DNA of 64,000 nucleotides from Bradyrhizobium sp. 195. Its GTDB lineage: Bacteria > Pseudomonadota > Alphaproteobacteria > Rhizobiales > Xanthobacteraceae. Positions 44,786 through 54,477 of this stretch are shown here, piece after piece. The notes under the pieces are model-generated. The model ran no database searches. It saw only the letters and a list, made by a program, of their open reading frames with translations, and was not told the origin of the DNA. Within the stretch, counting starts at the first letter, position 1, and each line of letters begins with the position of its first letter. The position numbers and the translations under genes are program-made. The stretch spans positions 248,001-312,000 of the forward strand of contig NZ_CP082162.1 of the NCBI RefSeq assembly GCF_023101665.1. Direction: 5' to 3'.

Positions 44786-46297
44786 GTGAACCGACGCCAG
44801 CTTGTTCAAGGGTCGGCGGTGCTGCCGGCATTGCTGATCGCCTCGCGAAGCGGCTCCGCCGCTGCGGGCCCGTCGGATGACGCTTTCGGGCCGTCCATCG
44901 TGAGGGACTTGGCCCGCAAGCTGGCCGGCAAACCGTACGAGGCGCCGGACGAGAAGCTGCCGAGCGGCTTGAAGGACCTCGACTACGATCAGTACCGTTC
45001 GATCCGATACCTGCCCGAGCGAGCACTCTGGCGCGGCAAGAATGTTCCGTTCGAAGCCCAGTTCTTCCATCGCGGCTTCTTCTACAAGAACAGGGTGACC
45101 GTCTTCGAGGTCGCGGACGGAAAGGCAACCGAACTCAAGTACCGCAAAGCGGATTTCTCCTTCGGCGAGAAGGTCCCGACGTTCGAAGAGGCCGACCTCG
45201 GCTTTGCCGGCTTCCGCGTACACGCGCCGATGAACCGCGCCGACTATTACGACGAAGTCTGCGTCTTCCTGGGCGCAAGCTATTTTCGCGCCGTCGCCAA
45301 AGGACAGACGTACGGGCTTTCCGCCCGGGGGCTTTCCATCGATACCGGCGAGGCCAAGGGCGAGGAGTTTCCGCTCTTCAAGGCTTTCTGGCTCGAGCGG
45401 CCTGCGCCTGGCGCGACCTCGCTGGTGATCCACGCTCTGCTCGACAGCAAGAGCTGCGCAGCGAGCTACCGGTTCACGGTGCGGCCGGGGGACACGACGG
45501 TCTTCGACGTCGAGATGTCGGTCTACCCGCGCGTCGAGATGCAGCGGGCCGGGCTCGCGCCGATGACCAGCATGTTCTTCTACGGTCCCAACGACCGCAA
45601 CGACATCGACGATTTCCGCCCATCGGTCCACGATTCCGACGGGCTTACGGTCTTCAACGGCAAGGGCGAAAGCCTGTGGAGGCCGCTCAGCAATCCCCGT
45701 GATCTCCAGATCAGCACCTTTCAGGATCTCAATCCGCGCGGCTTCGGCTTGATGCAGCGGGAGAGAAACTTCTTCGCCTATCAGGACATCGAATCCAGCT
45801 TCGAAAAACGCCCAAGTCTCTGGATGGAGCCGATTGGAGATTGGGGCGAGGGCGGGGTCATGCTGTTCGAGATCCCGACAAAGGAGGAGGTCCACGACAA
45901 CATCGCCGCATTCTGGCGGCCGAAAAATCCGCTGCAATCCAAGGGCGAGCACAACTACACCTATCGGCTGCATTGGGGGCCGGACAGTCCCAAGGCGCAC
46001 TCGCTTGCCAGGTTCACGCGAAGCGGGATCGGGGCGAGGGGCGAGGACGCGCGCCTCTTCGTCCTTGACCTGGTCGGCGACAGCCTGAAGGGCGTCGATC
46101 CTGCGGGGGTCAAGGGCGTGGTGACGGCGGAGAAGTCCGAAGTGAAGAACATCGTCACGCAGCCCAATCCTTACACCGGTGGTTGGCGGCTGAGCTTCCA
46201 GTGCCAAGTGAAGGGGGAGCCAATCGAGCTGCGCGCGTTTCTGGCCGAAGGCGACAAGCCGCTGTCGGAAGTCTGGGTCTACCGATGGGCACCCTGA
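44786..46297 (+). CDS. opgG: Periplasmic glucan biosynthesis protein OpgG/OpgD
   Basis: 503 residues from the GTG at 44786 with GTAGGAG upstream. Start (NRRQLVQGSAVLPALLIASR) has twin arginines and a hydrophobic core, suggesting Tat export, as in OpgD; the frame is open further upstream but without resemblance. The mature protein is the MdoG family: LDYDQYRSIRYLPERALWRG, FHRGFFYKNRVTVFEV, FPLFKAFWLERP, LNPRGFGLMQRERNFFAYQD, PSLWMEPIGDWGEG. It shapes the osmoregulated periplasmic beta-glucan backbone. Its stop overlaps the opgH start by 13 bases. Confidence 0.92.
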   Translation: MNRRQLVQGSAVLPALLIASRSGSAAAGPSDDAFGPSIVRDLARKLAGKPYEAPDEKLPSGLKDLDYDQYRSIRYLPERALWRGKNVPFEAQFFHRGFFYKNRVTVFEVADGKATELKYRKADFSFGEKVPTFEEADLGFAGFRVHAPMNRADYYDEVCVFLGASYFRAVAKGQTYGLSARGLSIDTGEAKGEEFPLFKAFWLERPAPGATSLVIHALLDSKSCAASYRFTVRPGDTTVFDVEMSVYPRVEMQRAGLAPMTSMFFYGPNDRNDIDDFRPSVHDSDGLTVFNGKGESLWRPLSNPRDLQISTFQDLNPRGFGLMQRERNFFAYQDIESSFEKRPSLWMEPIGDWGEGGVMLFEIPTKEEVHDNIAAFWRPKNPLQSKGEHNYTYRLHWGPDSPKAHSLARFTRSGIGARGEDARLFVLDLVGDSLKGVDPAGVKGVVTAEKSEVKNIVTQPNPYTGGWRLSFQCQVKGEPIELRAFLAEGDKPLSEVWVYRWAP

Positions 46298-48399
46298 GCA
46301 CGGCACCGCGGCCGATCGCCGGCGATATCGCGACCCAGCGGCTGCTACCGCGCGAATCTCCGCTTCCGATGGCTCCTGGCGATCTGGGAAAGAGCCGCGC
46401 GTTGGACCGAGTTCCTGAGCCGGTCGCCACCACCATGGCTTGGCGGCGCGGCCTCATCCTCCTCTCGACGGCGGCGCTGACGGCGGCCGGCGGGTACGAG
46501 ATGTATCGCGTGCTGGAGGTCGGCGGCGTTACCGTTCTCGAAGCCATGGTGCTTGTCCTTTTCTTGGTCCTGCTCGCTTGGGTCGCCTTTTCCTTCTCGT
46601 CCGCGCTGGCAGGCTTCTTTGTGCTGCTGAGCCGTTCGCACCCGGCACCTAGTGTGGAACTGCCCGTGGTCGCAAGCCGCACCGCCATGCTGCTTCCAAC
46701 CTATAACGAAGACCCGCACCGCTTGACGGCCCGGCTTCGCGCGATCATCGAATCCTTGGAGGCAACCTCGCACGGAGAGCTGTTCGACTGGTTCGTTCTG
46801 AGCGACAGCACCGATCCGGACATCTGGGTCGCCGAGGAAAAAGCGCTGCTCGCGCTGCGCCATGCCGTCGGAACGCCTCGGCTGTACTACCGTCACCGCG
46901 CCGACAACACCGCGCGCAAAGCCGGCAATATTTCCGAGTGGATCACGCGGTTCGGCGGCGTGTACGACTTCATGATCGTGCTCGACGCCGACAGTCTCAT
47001 GAGCGGGCAGACCATCGTGCGGTTGGTCCATGCCCTGGAGACCAATCCGACGGCGGGGCTCGTCCAGACGCTTCCCATGATCGTGAATGCGCGAAGTCTA
47101 TTCAGCCGCGTCCAGCAATTCGCGGGCCGCCTGTACGGTCCGCTGATCGCGGCCGGCGTCGCCTGGTGGCACGGCTCAGAAGGCAACTACTGGGGACACA
47201 ACGCGATCATCCGGGTGAGGGCGTTCGCCGAAGCGGCCGCGCTGCCGCAGCTTCGGGGTCGGAAGCCGTTCGGCGGGCACATCCTTAGCCACGATTTCGT
47301 CGAGGCCGCGCTGATGCGGCGGGCCGGATGGGGCATCTACATGCTGCCGACGCTGGACGGAAGCTACGAAGAGGTGCCGCCCTCTCTGCTCGATTTCGCG
47401 GCGCGCGACCGCCGCTGGTGTCAGGGCAATCTTCAGCATCTGGCCGTGGTGCCTGCCCGAGGCCTCCATTGGGTGTCGCGCCTGCATTTCATGGTGGGCA
47501 TCGGTGCGTATCTCACTGCGCCTTTGTGGTTGCTTTTCCTGCTGCTGGGAATGTTGATCTCGCTGCAGGCGCGTTTCGTGCGTCCAGAGTATTTCCCGAA
47601 AGGCTTCTCGTTGTTTCCGACTTGGCCGGCCCAGGATCCCGTGCTCGCCATCTGGGTGTTCGTCGCCACCATGGGGCTGCTGTTGTTGCCAAAGCTGCTC
47701 AGCCTGGTCTTGCTTTGGACGCGGCGGTCGGTGTCACGTCAATTCGGCGGCGCATTCCGGGCCTTGGCCGGAGTTCTTGCGGAGATCGTCGTCTCGGCCT
47801 TGATGGCACCGGTGATGATGATCTTCCAGTCGATCGCGGTCGTCGAGATTCTGGCCGGGCGCGACGCGGGTTGGCAGACTCAAAGGCGGGACGACAGCAC
47901 GGTAGAGCGCGGGGAGCTCTACCGAAAGTACGGCATCCCGACCTTGTGCGGTATTGCGATGGCGGTAAGCGCATACGCATTTTCACTGCCCCTTCTGCTC
48001 TGGATGTCGCCGGTCATCATAGGGCTGCTGTTCGCCGTACCCATCGGGGCCCTTACGGCCAGGCCCGCGCCTGGCACACTCTTTGCCACCCCTGAAGACC
48101 GCGAGCCGCCTGCGGTGCTGCGCCGGGCCAACGAGTTGAGCGCTGGGGCGGAGGTTGGTATCAAACCCGCTCTGGTGCAGCTTCGCGAAGCCCCCGAGCT
48201 GCTGGCGTTTCACGTCGCTCAGTTGCCGCCTCCTCGCGCCGCCCGGCCCGACACGGTCGACGTCAACCTTGCGGTCGGCCGTGCACGGGTGGATGTGAGC
48301 GAGACGTTCGAGGAGGCCGCCGCGCATCTGTCTTCGCGGGAGGTGCTTTCGTTCTTGAATGACGGTTCGGCGCTGTCGGCGTTGTTGCAGAAGCGATGA
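46285..48399 (+). CDS. opgH: Glucan glucosyltransferase OpgH
   Basis: 704 residues from the ATG at 46285, inside the end of opgG. Two membrane helices near residues 50-115, then a GT2 domain: LLPTYNEDPHRL, DWFVLSDSTD, MIVLDADSLMSG, GHILSHDFVEAALMRRAG and the RRWCQGN signature of processive transferases. Further helices follow (LWLLFLLLGMLISL, LLLPKLLSLVLLW, LMAPVMMIF). It polymerises glucose from UDP-glucose across the inner membrane, with OpgG acting on the periplasmic side. The C-terminal ~100 residues are a soluble tail. Confidence 0.93.
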   Translation: MGTLSTAPRPIAGDIATQRLLPRESPLPMAPGDLGKSRALDRVPEPVATTMAWRRGLILLSTAALTAAGGYEMYRVLEVGGVTVLEAMVLVLFLVLLAWVAFSFSSALAGFFVLLSRSHPAPSVELPVVASRTAMLLPTYNEDPHRLTARLRAIIESLEATSHGELFDWFVLSDSTDPDIWVAEEKALLALRHAVGTPRLYYRHRADNTARKAGNISEWITRFGGVYDFMIVLDADSLMSGQTIVRLVHALETNPTAGLVQTLPMIVNARSLFSRVQQFAGRLYGPLIAAGVAWWHGSEGNYWGHNAIIRVRAFAEAAALPQLRGRKPFGGHILSHDFVEAALMRRAGWGIYMLPTLDGSYEEVPPSLLDFAARDRRWCQGNLQHLAVVPARGLHWVSRLHFMVGIGAYLTAPLWLLFLLLGMLISLQARFVRPEYFPKGFSLFPTWPAQDPVLAIWVFVATMGLLLLPKLLSLVLLWTRRSVSRQFGGAFRALAGVLAEIVVSALMAPVMMIFQSIAVVEILAGRDAGWQTQRRDDSTVERGELYRKYGIPTLCGIAMAVSAYAFSLPLLLWMSPVIIGLLFAVPIGALTARPAPGTLFATPEDREPPAVLRRANELSAGAEVGIKPALVQLREAPELLAFHVAQLPPPRAARPDTVDVNLAVGRARVDVSETFEEAAAHLSSREVLSFLNDGSALSALLQKR

Positions 48400-48736
48400 A
48401 CATCCTCTGGATTGGCGACCCGGCCTGGGCTCGAACCAGGATAGGAAGTAGTGCGCTACTTCTGCGTTGAGTTCCGCTTCCGCCAGCGCCGAGCTGATCT
48501 CACCCCATGCTGGAAACCCTTGGTGCAGATTGGCGTCTTGGGTCGTTAGCAGGCACCTAGGCTGGGGACGCACAATAGGTGTCGAACGGGACTCTAAAAC
48601 TTAAGCCGCGTACCGGTGGACGAATGTTAGACGGCCGTAACGCCTAAGGGACACGTTGGCGATAAAAATCTGTTGCCTATGCTATGGCAAGCAATATTCA
48701 AGTTGACGCATGAGTAGGCGTCCGGCCGCCCGCCTT
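48400..48736. other. Spacer with a tRNA-like T arm
   Basis: No gene. The minus strand of 48412-48440 reads CCTGG-TTCGAGC-CCAGG followed by a possible acceptor and GCCA, but no other tRNA parts match. The palindrome GAAGTAGTGCGCTACTTC is at about 48444-48461. Confidence 0.4.
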
Positions 48737-50707
48737 CTAAGCTGCCGTCGAAGTTGAAACGTTACCTTCAAGGGTCGTTGGCGATTCTTGCCAGCCTGTT
48801 GACTCGATGCATAGTTTAAGTGCTCCCCCCAGGCTGGCGGCTGCCAAATCGGCTTTCGCTCCTCCCCGAAGATTTTCTAGCACCGCCGGATCGATGTCCC
48901 TCATCCAGCAGCCCAAAATGATCGTAGCTTCCGGCAATTTGCGACGAAGACGTCGGACCGAGTAGCGCATGCGAGCCGGGCCATTGGCGTCCATGTAGAC
49001 GATACAGACGATCGCTACGCCGGCGGTATCCAGCCGAAAGAGGTTCGCCGTTGACAAAGCTTCGCTACCCTCTACGCGCGACGGCAAGCCATGCGCCGTC
49101 GTAAGTTGGCCTAGCATAATCGCAGCAGCTTCATCGATCGGACTGCGTCCAGCCAAGCATAAGACGGGATGTTCGCCTTGCCATTGCGAAGGGAGATCTT
49201 GCTTGCGGAGGACCGGCAAATTTTCAAAAGGTGCATCTTCAGCCACGGTCTCCAGCGCAGATGCCGCTTCTACATCGTTGGTAGGCTTGCTCTTTGGCGG
49301 CGGGCGATCATCCCTTTCCGAAAGGTTATTCGTGAATTCGATGACAGAATCCTTGATCTTAATAAGACGCTCCGGATCTAGAGCACCGCGCTCGGCATCC
49401 GCCTGAGCCAGCTGCAATCCTTTCAAAGCGACCTCGTCATAATAGGAGCTTAGGGATCGCTCCTTCAAAAACTCCTCCGCCTTCTCGGACGCTTCAGTAG
49501 GATCTCCAGCAAGCATCCGCTGGTAAAAAATCTCGGGTGGAGAGAGCGCGGGTCGATCACCAAACATGACGTCGAGAAATTCCAGGCGTTCGACGTGGCG
49601 TCCTAGTACGACCAAACAAACGGTGAGGGGCGTGGCCAGGACGAGGCCAATCGGTCCCCAGAGCGCCGTCCAGAACGTTGCAGATGCCACCACTGCGACC
49701 GGTGAGAGACCGGTGCTGTGTCCATAGACCATGGGTTCGACAACATGTCCTACAATCGGTTCGACTACGATAAACAGCGCAACCGTCCACAGCAGCATCG
49801 ACCAGGTCGGATCAACGGCAACTGCCAAAACGAGAGGGAACGCGGCGGCAATAACTGCTCCTATATACGGTACAAAGCGCAAGACAGCTGCCAGGATCCC
49901 CCACAGAATCGCGCTTGGAATGCCGATCAGCCAAAGACCCGTTCCAATAACGATGCCGAAGCTTCCGTTCAGCAACAGCTGCGTCAGGAACAGTCGGCTG
50001 AGGCGGCGCGCCGCGTCATCAAGGGCAGCTGTAGTCCGATGTAGATCCTGCGAACCCGCCAGACGGATTAAACGATTACGCAGGTCCTCGCGCTGAAGCA
50101 AAATAAAGATAACGAAAATGACAATGATGCCCGTAGTCGCAAGCGGATGAAGTAGTGGTGAAATCAGGCTTTGCAAACTTTCTAACGCACCGGGATCTGG
50201 CTGGAGAACCTCCACTGGTAGAGGCTTAGGCATTGCTCCTTTGGCGCCTGTGCCTGGCGCCAACGCGCTTGCGCCTTCCTTGGGCTTGTCCAGTTCCTTG
50301 CTCAGGTCTTTCAACATGCCAGATGCACGTTCAAGCGTACCCCGTCCCGCGGTTGTGTCGCGAAATGATTGGATCTTCTCGCTGATTGTAGACTGGTATC
50401 GCGGCAAATCGCCGGCCAGCTGCGCCAACTGGGTGGCAAGCAGACTACCCATCGCGAATATGAATGCGAAGGCGATTATGACCACGCTAACAACGGCCAG
50501 CCCACGCGGAATGCTCAGTCGCTGAAGCAGAACAACCAGAGGCGCCAGCACGAAGCTTAACAAGATAGCCAGCGCGACCGGAATGATGATCTCTCGACCG
50601 AAATACAGCACCATCACGATCATTGCAGCGAGGACAGCTGTTGCCACCGCGCTCAGTAAAGCAATCAGCTCTTCCTGTGTTCGTGCTTTGAAGGACGGAT
50701 TAATCAC
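48737..50707 (-). CDS. AI-2E/PerM-family membrane protein with C-terminal extension
   Basis: 656 residues. Residues ~1-400 are the AI-2E transporter (UPF0118/PerM) fold: N-terminal helix pair (IIIPVALAILLSFVLAPLVV), soluble helical insert (ISEKIQSFRDTTAGRGTLER), then helices IIVIFVIFILLQREDLRNRL, GILAAVLRFVPYIGAVIAA, PIVGHVVEPMVYGHSTGLSP. Family members export small molecules or ions. The last ~250 residues are soluble with an alternating strand-helix pattern (VLCLAGRSPIDEAAAIMLGQ, IVCIVYMDANGPARMRYSVR, IILGCWMRD), not typical of plain AI-2E proteins. Confidence 0.85.
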   Translation of the reverse strand: MINPSFKARTQEELIALLSAVATAVLAAMIVMVLYFGREIIIPVALAILLSFVLAPLVVLLQRLSIPRGLAVVSVVIIAFAFIFAMGSLLATQLAQLAGDLPRYQSTISEKIQSFRDTTAGRGTLERASGMLKDLSKELDKPKEGASALAPGTGAKGAMPKPLPVEVLQPDPGALESLQSLISPLLHPLATTGIIVIFVIFILLQREDLRNRLIRLAGSQDLHRTTAALDDAARRLSRLFLTQLLLNGSFGIVIGTGLWLIGIPSAILWGILAAVLRFVPYIGAVIAAAFPLVLAVAVDPTWSMLLWTVALFIVVEPIVGHVVEPMVYGHSTGLSPVAVVASATFWTALWGPIGLVLATPLTVCLVVLGRHVERLEFLDVMFGDRPALSPPEIFYQRMLAGDPTEASEKAEEFLKERSLSSYYDEVALKGLQLAQADAERGALDPERLIKIKDSVIEFTNNLSERDDRPPPKSKPTNDVEAASALETVAEDAPFENLPVLRKQDLPSQWQGEHPVLCLAGRSPIDEAAAIMLGQLTTAHGLPSRVEGSEALSTANLFRLDTAGVAIVCIVYMDANGPARMRYSVRRLRRKLPEATIILGCWMRDIDPAVLENLRGGAKADLAAASLGGALKLCIESTGWQESPTTLEGNVSTSTAA

Positions 50708-51430
50708 AGCTCCTCGCTAACTCGGCAAGTGACCCGCTAAATGCAGTTTACGTTTCGGAGCGGGGCGTGCGATATTGCGGCATCTATTCGCCAAGACGTA
50801 TTGGAGAGCGCATCCCGGTGGCGCTGCAGCCATCTATGCAGTGCACCCTGAACGCGCAGAAAATTTCCAACCCGAGTATTGTTGCAGCGCAATCAACCGT
50901 CGCTTGTCAGGTTAGTTCCAGCACGCATAGAAGATTGACAAACGACGCAGGCGTCGCCAAAGGCGGAATTGAGAGCGGGCATCACCTGGACGAAGCATCC
51001 GCCTAGAGGGGCCCGAGCGTCGCTGCCATGCCGTGCGCGTCGTTCCCCCCGAAGCCGAGCTTAGGCTTAGCGCAAGGGATGGTGGAATAGAGGACGCGCC
51101 TGCTAAGGAGCCCTAATCGTCCCAGATGCGCTGGCCACTGGCATCGATACAGTCGGACCGTCCGGCCGGTGCGAGTGTCCAGCATGGATTGAGCTACGCG
51201 CGGCGGGGCGGCGCAAATGGGCAGCGAGGACCAGGGTCTTGGGGCTGCTATTATTGTTGCCTTGGCAGCTCGACTTCGTTGTCGTTTGTCACACCGAACC
51301 CCGTGACGAGGTTCCTAAGTACCAAAGTGTACATACGGCGCAATAGCATAGGCTAATCGGGTCTAGGCTCCCAAACGGCCCAGCGCTGGCAAACATTGTC
51401 ACAGGCGCAGCCGGCGGTCCGGAGACCCCC
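50708..51430. other. Spacer without a recognised gene
   Basis: No frame with both a ribosome-binding site and family resemblance. Sequence is of lower coding quality. Confidence 0.4.
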
Positions 51431-51492
51431 AACGTCCGCTTTGGGTCAAAACCGGCAATGCTCTGACTGAGCAGAGGATTTCTGCTTAGCCA
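51431..51492 (+). repeat. Intergenic repeat R1, copy 2
   Basis: GGGTCAAAACCGGCAATG, then GAGCAGA...TCTGCTT. Compared with 14821-14879, two stem bases changed together, which keeps the hairpin. Confidence 0.55.
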
Positions 51493-51871
51493 CCAGCAGC
51501 CGACTTCTGCGCCTCAGCCTCGGCCAGCGCGCGATCGACCAGCGACTCGACGAACGAGGCGACCAACAGCCCCGCATCGCGGCGGCCCGCTCCAGGGCCG
51601 CCCTGCGCGAATATGGAATCCGAATCCCGATCGGGAAATTATTCTCCGAATTGCCGCTCATTCGCTGCCGCTTTCGCACGCCGAAGGGCGCGCAAACGTC
51701 GACGATCGCGGTCGTAATCGGTCTGCGGGACTGTCTTGATCCACTCTTCCGCGCGCGCTGCTCCCGTTCTTTCAATGCAGCCCCATCGGCAGTCAACCGG
51801 GCTGCACGAAGCCGGGCACCGTAACGACCATGTTTTAGGACGCCCAGCTCACATGGAATTTGCAATGGCAT
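51446..51871 (-). pseudogene. 'NALKHGRYGA' phage-associated protein, degraded copy
   Basis: Reads LKHGRYGARLRAARLTADGA, ALKEREQRA, then other frames matching the gene at 59091-59386 (ADEWIKTVPQTDYDAI, NDFPIG). Such short proteins follow terminase or capsid genes in rhizobial prophages. Indels scramble the frame. It may mark another remnant of the same prophage type. Confidence 0.5.
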
Positions 51872-52306
51872 CCGGGCAACGGGAGCAACGCCCAGGCGTG
51901 CATCCCCAACGGGCCTCCAGTATCAGCTAGCCACGCGCCAGCTCCGCGATGGCTCGGTGGAGCTTGTATTTCAATGTGCCGAGCGCAGATCAACTCGCCG
52001 TCCCCGGCCGGTGGCGCAAGAACGGTCAGTTCTTCAGGCGTTCTTCGCAGTGATCGCAAGGGATTTCGAGCATCTGCCGTGGCGGAATTCAGTAGGCTCT
52101 TCACACTCGACTGCCGCGCAAGAATTTGATCAAACTCCAAATTCACGGCCGAGCTTGCGCCGCTCGTTCCTAATCCGGAACAGGATGAAGAACTCCCGGA
52201 CGTTGCACATTTACAACCCGCACAGCCAAGCGAGATACTAAGCTCGTCCCTACTGAGACAACCGAAACATATTTCTTGTTTAGTTCATACGAACTGCGGG
52301 GCAAAA
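51872..52306. other. Spacer without a recognised gene
   Basis: An open minus frame (51835-52146) is not recognised. Confidence 0.35.
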
Positions 52307-52537
52307 ATGTTTGATGTCTATCGCAATGACGAGCGGGACTTGCTCGTTCTAAGTACAGGCTCTGCCGTACCCGTGCTTTACCCTGCACATAAGTGGCGCA
52401 AGAGCAGAAAACGCGTTCTCAAGGTCAGCGATGAAATCAAGTCAGCTGTTCAGGCACGAGGCTATTACCTTCGTCGCCCCGTCCAACCGCGCCAGCCCAG
52501 CCTGTCACGACGATGTCCTCCTCGATCTGCCGGATAG
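52307..52537 (+). CDS. Small hypothetical protein (SDEIKSAVQ family)
   Basis: 76 residues as open. [20 protein letters not shown], then [20 protein letters not shown] and GYYLRR. Family proteins I remember end shortly after GYYxRR, so the last ~15 residues may come from a small frameshift into neighbouring sequence. AT-rich upstream region with a possible promoter. Function unknown. Confidence 0.5.
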   Translation: MFDVYRNDERDLLVLSTGSAVPVLYPAHKWRKSRKRVLKVSDEIKSAVQARGYYLRRPVQPRQPSLSRRCPPRSAG

Positions 52538-52669
52538 TACCCGTGCAGTCGATCCCGGTGCACCGTTGAGGTTTGTGATAAGTTTCCGGCGCTGGATCCG
52601 AAGCTCATCGAGAGACTTCTGGTCCTTGAGCGAAACGTATCCCTCCACGATCAGCCCACTCGCTCCTGA
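52505..52669 (-). pseudogene. Small 'RRKLITNLNGAPGS' protein, frameshifted
   Basis: MSGASGLIVEGYVSLKDQKS, LDELRIQRRKLITNLNGAPG, then the frame departs; another frame holds [13 protein letters not shown], which looks like the intended continuation. Small helical rhizobial protein. It lies after the gene at 52694 on the same strand. Confidence 0.45.
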
Positions 52670-52693
52670 CATCTCCCGTACCCCAAGCCTCAT

Positions 52694-52915
52694 TCATACC
52701 TTCAAGCTGCAATCACGCGCCCGGAGTTCGTTTAAAACAACTCCCCTCCGCAACTCGTGCGCAGCAGCCGTCAAATGCGAGCCCACGACTAGACCGAGCC
52801 GCCTTAACGTTAGGAGAGCAACGGGGTCACAGAGTTCGATAGAAAGTCCCGCTCCCAATACCGCAATAGCGCGTTGCTCATTCGCGTCGAGATCAGCCCA
52901 TGAGATGCTTTCCAT
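52694..52915 (-). CDS. Small conserved helical protein
   Basis: 73 residues: MESISWADLDANEQRAIAVL, GAGLSIELCDPVALLTLRRL, GLVVGSHLTAAAHELRR. The repeated short helices and the 'CDP-ALLTLRRLGLV' core resemble a small winged-helix-like family common in Bradyrhizobium. Possibly DNA binding, not proven. Confidence 0.6.
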   Translation of the reverse strand: MESISWADLDANEQRAIAVLGAGLSIELCDPVALLTLRRLGLVVGSHLTAAAHELRRGVVLNELRARDCSLKV

Positions 52916-52943
52916 CGTGCGCCATTTGCCCCGGGGGACAATC

Positions 52944-53078
52944 TCAAAACCCGAACGCGTGCCTGATTTGCCGCAGCATAGGCATGGCCGCGTCGGTGTA
53001 TCGAGCGTTGGTTAGGTATTGATCCAGTTGCGCTGTACTAATTAGCGCCACAACTGCCACCGTGAAGCCCTTAAACAT
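52944..53078 (-). CDS. 44-residue membrane-anchored small protein
   Basis: MFKGFTVAVVALISTAQLDQ, YLTNARYTDAAMPMLRQIRH, AFGF. Ribosome-binding site CAGGAG lies about nine bases before the ATG. A short N-terminal hydrophobic helix suggests membrane anchoring or export; the 'RYTDA-MLRQIRH-FG' tail matches small proteins I know from Bradyrhizobium. Function unknown. Confidence 0.65.
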   Translation of the reverse strand: MFKGFTVAVVALISTAQLDQYLTNARYTDAAMPMLRQIRHAFGF

Positions 53079-53281
53079 TGGGGCTTCTCCTGAAAGAGAC
53101 CGCCAACCGGGCGTGTCGAAGTATCAAACCGTTCTAGAATGCGCTGCCCCATATGGCGACACCCATATGTAAATGGTGACAGGGACTAGTAACCAAGACC
53201 TTAATGGTGCGCGACATCTGGATGCGCGCGCCGCGCGGGATGCGGGCGGAGGCGTTGCAGCGGCCAATGGCGGCTTTCGAG

Positions 53282-53960
53282 ACAGCCGACTTGGCGAACT
53301 CGCCATCGCACGCGCCGAAATCCTCCTCAAGGCCAACAACTTCAAGCTCGAGACGGTCCCGATCCATTCTCACCCGGATGACGCGTGTCTTATCGGCGCA
53401 CTTTATCTCGCTCGCTTCCTGGATCTTCGAAGCTCACGATTCCATCCTTGCCGTTGACATCGGAGGTACGAACATCCGCTGCGGCGTTGTGGAAACACGA
53501 CGTAAAAAGGCGCCGGACCTCTCCAAGGCATGCGTGTGGAAGTTCGAACTGTGGCGTCATGCCGACGACGAGCCGTCCCGTGAGAACGCCGTGAAAACGC
53601 GCTATCAAGATGCTCAAAGAACTGATCGCGAAGGCGGAAGACGAGGGTTTCAAGCTCGCGCCGTTCATCGGCATCGCGTGCCCAGGCGTCATCCAGAGCG
53701 ACGGCTCGAACAAGAAGGGCGCGCAAAACTTGCCGGGGAACTGGGAGAGCAGCAGGTTCAATTTGCCAGTTTGTCTCGCTGAAGCGATCCCTCAGATCAG
53801 GGAGAACGACACGGCCGTCATCATGCACAACGATGGCGTCGTGCAGGGGCTGTCTGAGGTCCCATTCATGCAGGACGTGAGGCGTTGGGGCGTACTGACG
53901 ATCGGCACCGGCCTCGGCAACGCCCGCTTTACCAACCGCAATGGAAAAGGCGAACGCTGA
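53282..53960 (+). pseudogene. ROK-family sugar kinase/regulator, several frameshifts
   Basis: Three frames in succession: LGELAIARAEILLKANNFKL with HSHPDDACLIGALYLA; then DSILAVDIGGTNIRCGVVET (ROK phosphate-binding motif); then IKMLKELIAKAEDEGFKLAP, FIGIACPGVIQSDG, LPGNWESSRFNLP, VIMHNDGVVQGLSE, LTIGTGLGNARFTNR. Joining them gives an acetate-and-sugar-kinase-fold protein. The breaks near 53430 and 53594 destroy it, and the C-terminal end is lost. Confidence 0.7.
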
Positions 53961-54296
53961 GATTATCGAGAGAACGTGGCCTCTATCTCGGCTGAAATGA
54001 GGGGCCGATCCTTGGCCGGGTTGTGGATCGGGGTCTTGGAGGAGACCAAGATCAGCATGTCAGGAAGCAGGTCGGCGTAGGCCGCGGTCAGCACCGCGAT
54101 TTTCTCGGCCCCCAAGGCGACTTTTTGCCGCTTATAAGGCGAGGTTTCAACGGAGGAACCTCGCTGACTTCGCGGGTTTATCACCGGAGATAAGGAATAC
54201 GCGCTGGCGAGCGGAAATACGGCTGTGGTAGCAGGCCGCCCAGCGCGTCGCTGATGGCTAACCCCACGATCCCTATAGAGTTGAAGGAGGCACGTG

Positions 54297-54458
54297 GTGA
54301 CCCAACCGACTGAAAAGGAACTCGAGAAGCGCGCCTATGAGATATGGGAGCGGAGCGGCAAACCCGAAGGCAGGGAGGAAGACTTCTGGCAGTTGGCGGA
54401 GCAGGAGCTGCGAAACGAGGATAAGTCATCTCCCCTCCGCACTCCAGACAGCCTGTAA
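54297..54458 (+). CDS. DUF2934-family small protein
   Basis: 53 residues from the GTG at 54297 (a second GTG just before it is possible), with AAGGAGG upstream. ELEKRAYEIWERSGKPEGRE, EDFWQLAEQEL is the DUF2934 signature. Small cytoplasmic protein of unknown function, frequent in rhizobia. It heads the plus-strand run of genes to 56808. Confidence 0.8.
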   Translation: MTQPTEKELEKRAYEIWERSGKPEGREEDFWQLAEQELRNEDKSSPLRTPDSL

Positions 54459-54477
54459 CAGAAGACGTGATTACCAG

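Noticed and set aside
44231..46306. Long open minus-strand frame of 691 codons over opgG
   Set aside because: It is the antisense shadow of a well-supported OpgG gene in GC-rich sequence and resembles no family.
48412..48440. tRNA-like T arm on the minus strand (CCTGG-TTCGAGC-CCAGG plus GCCA)
   Set aside because: Only the T arm and a possible acceptor fit; no anticodon arm of normal size precedes it, and I could not match it to a known tRNA. Kept as a note only.
54154..54180. EcfG-type promoter (GGAAC, 15 bases, GGTT) before the DUF2934 gene
   Set aside because: Spacing is one short and the -10 has a mismatch; too weak to call. A similar weak match near 1909 was also left out.
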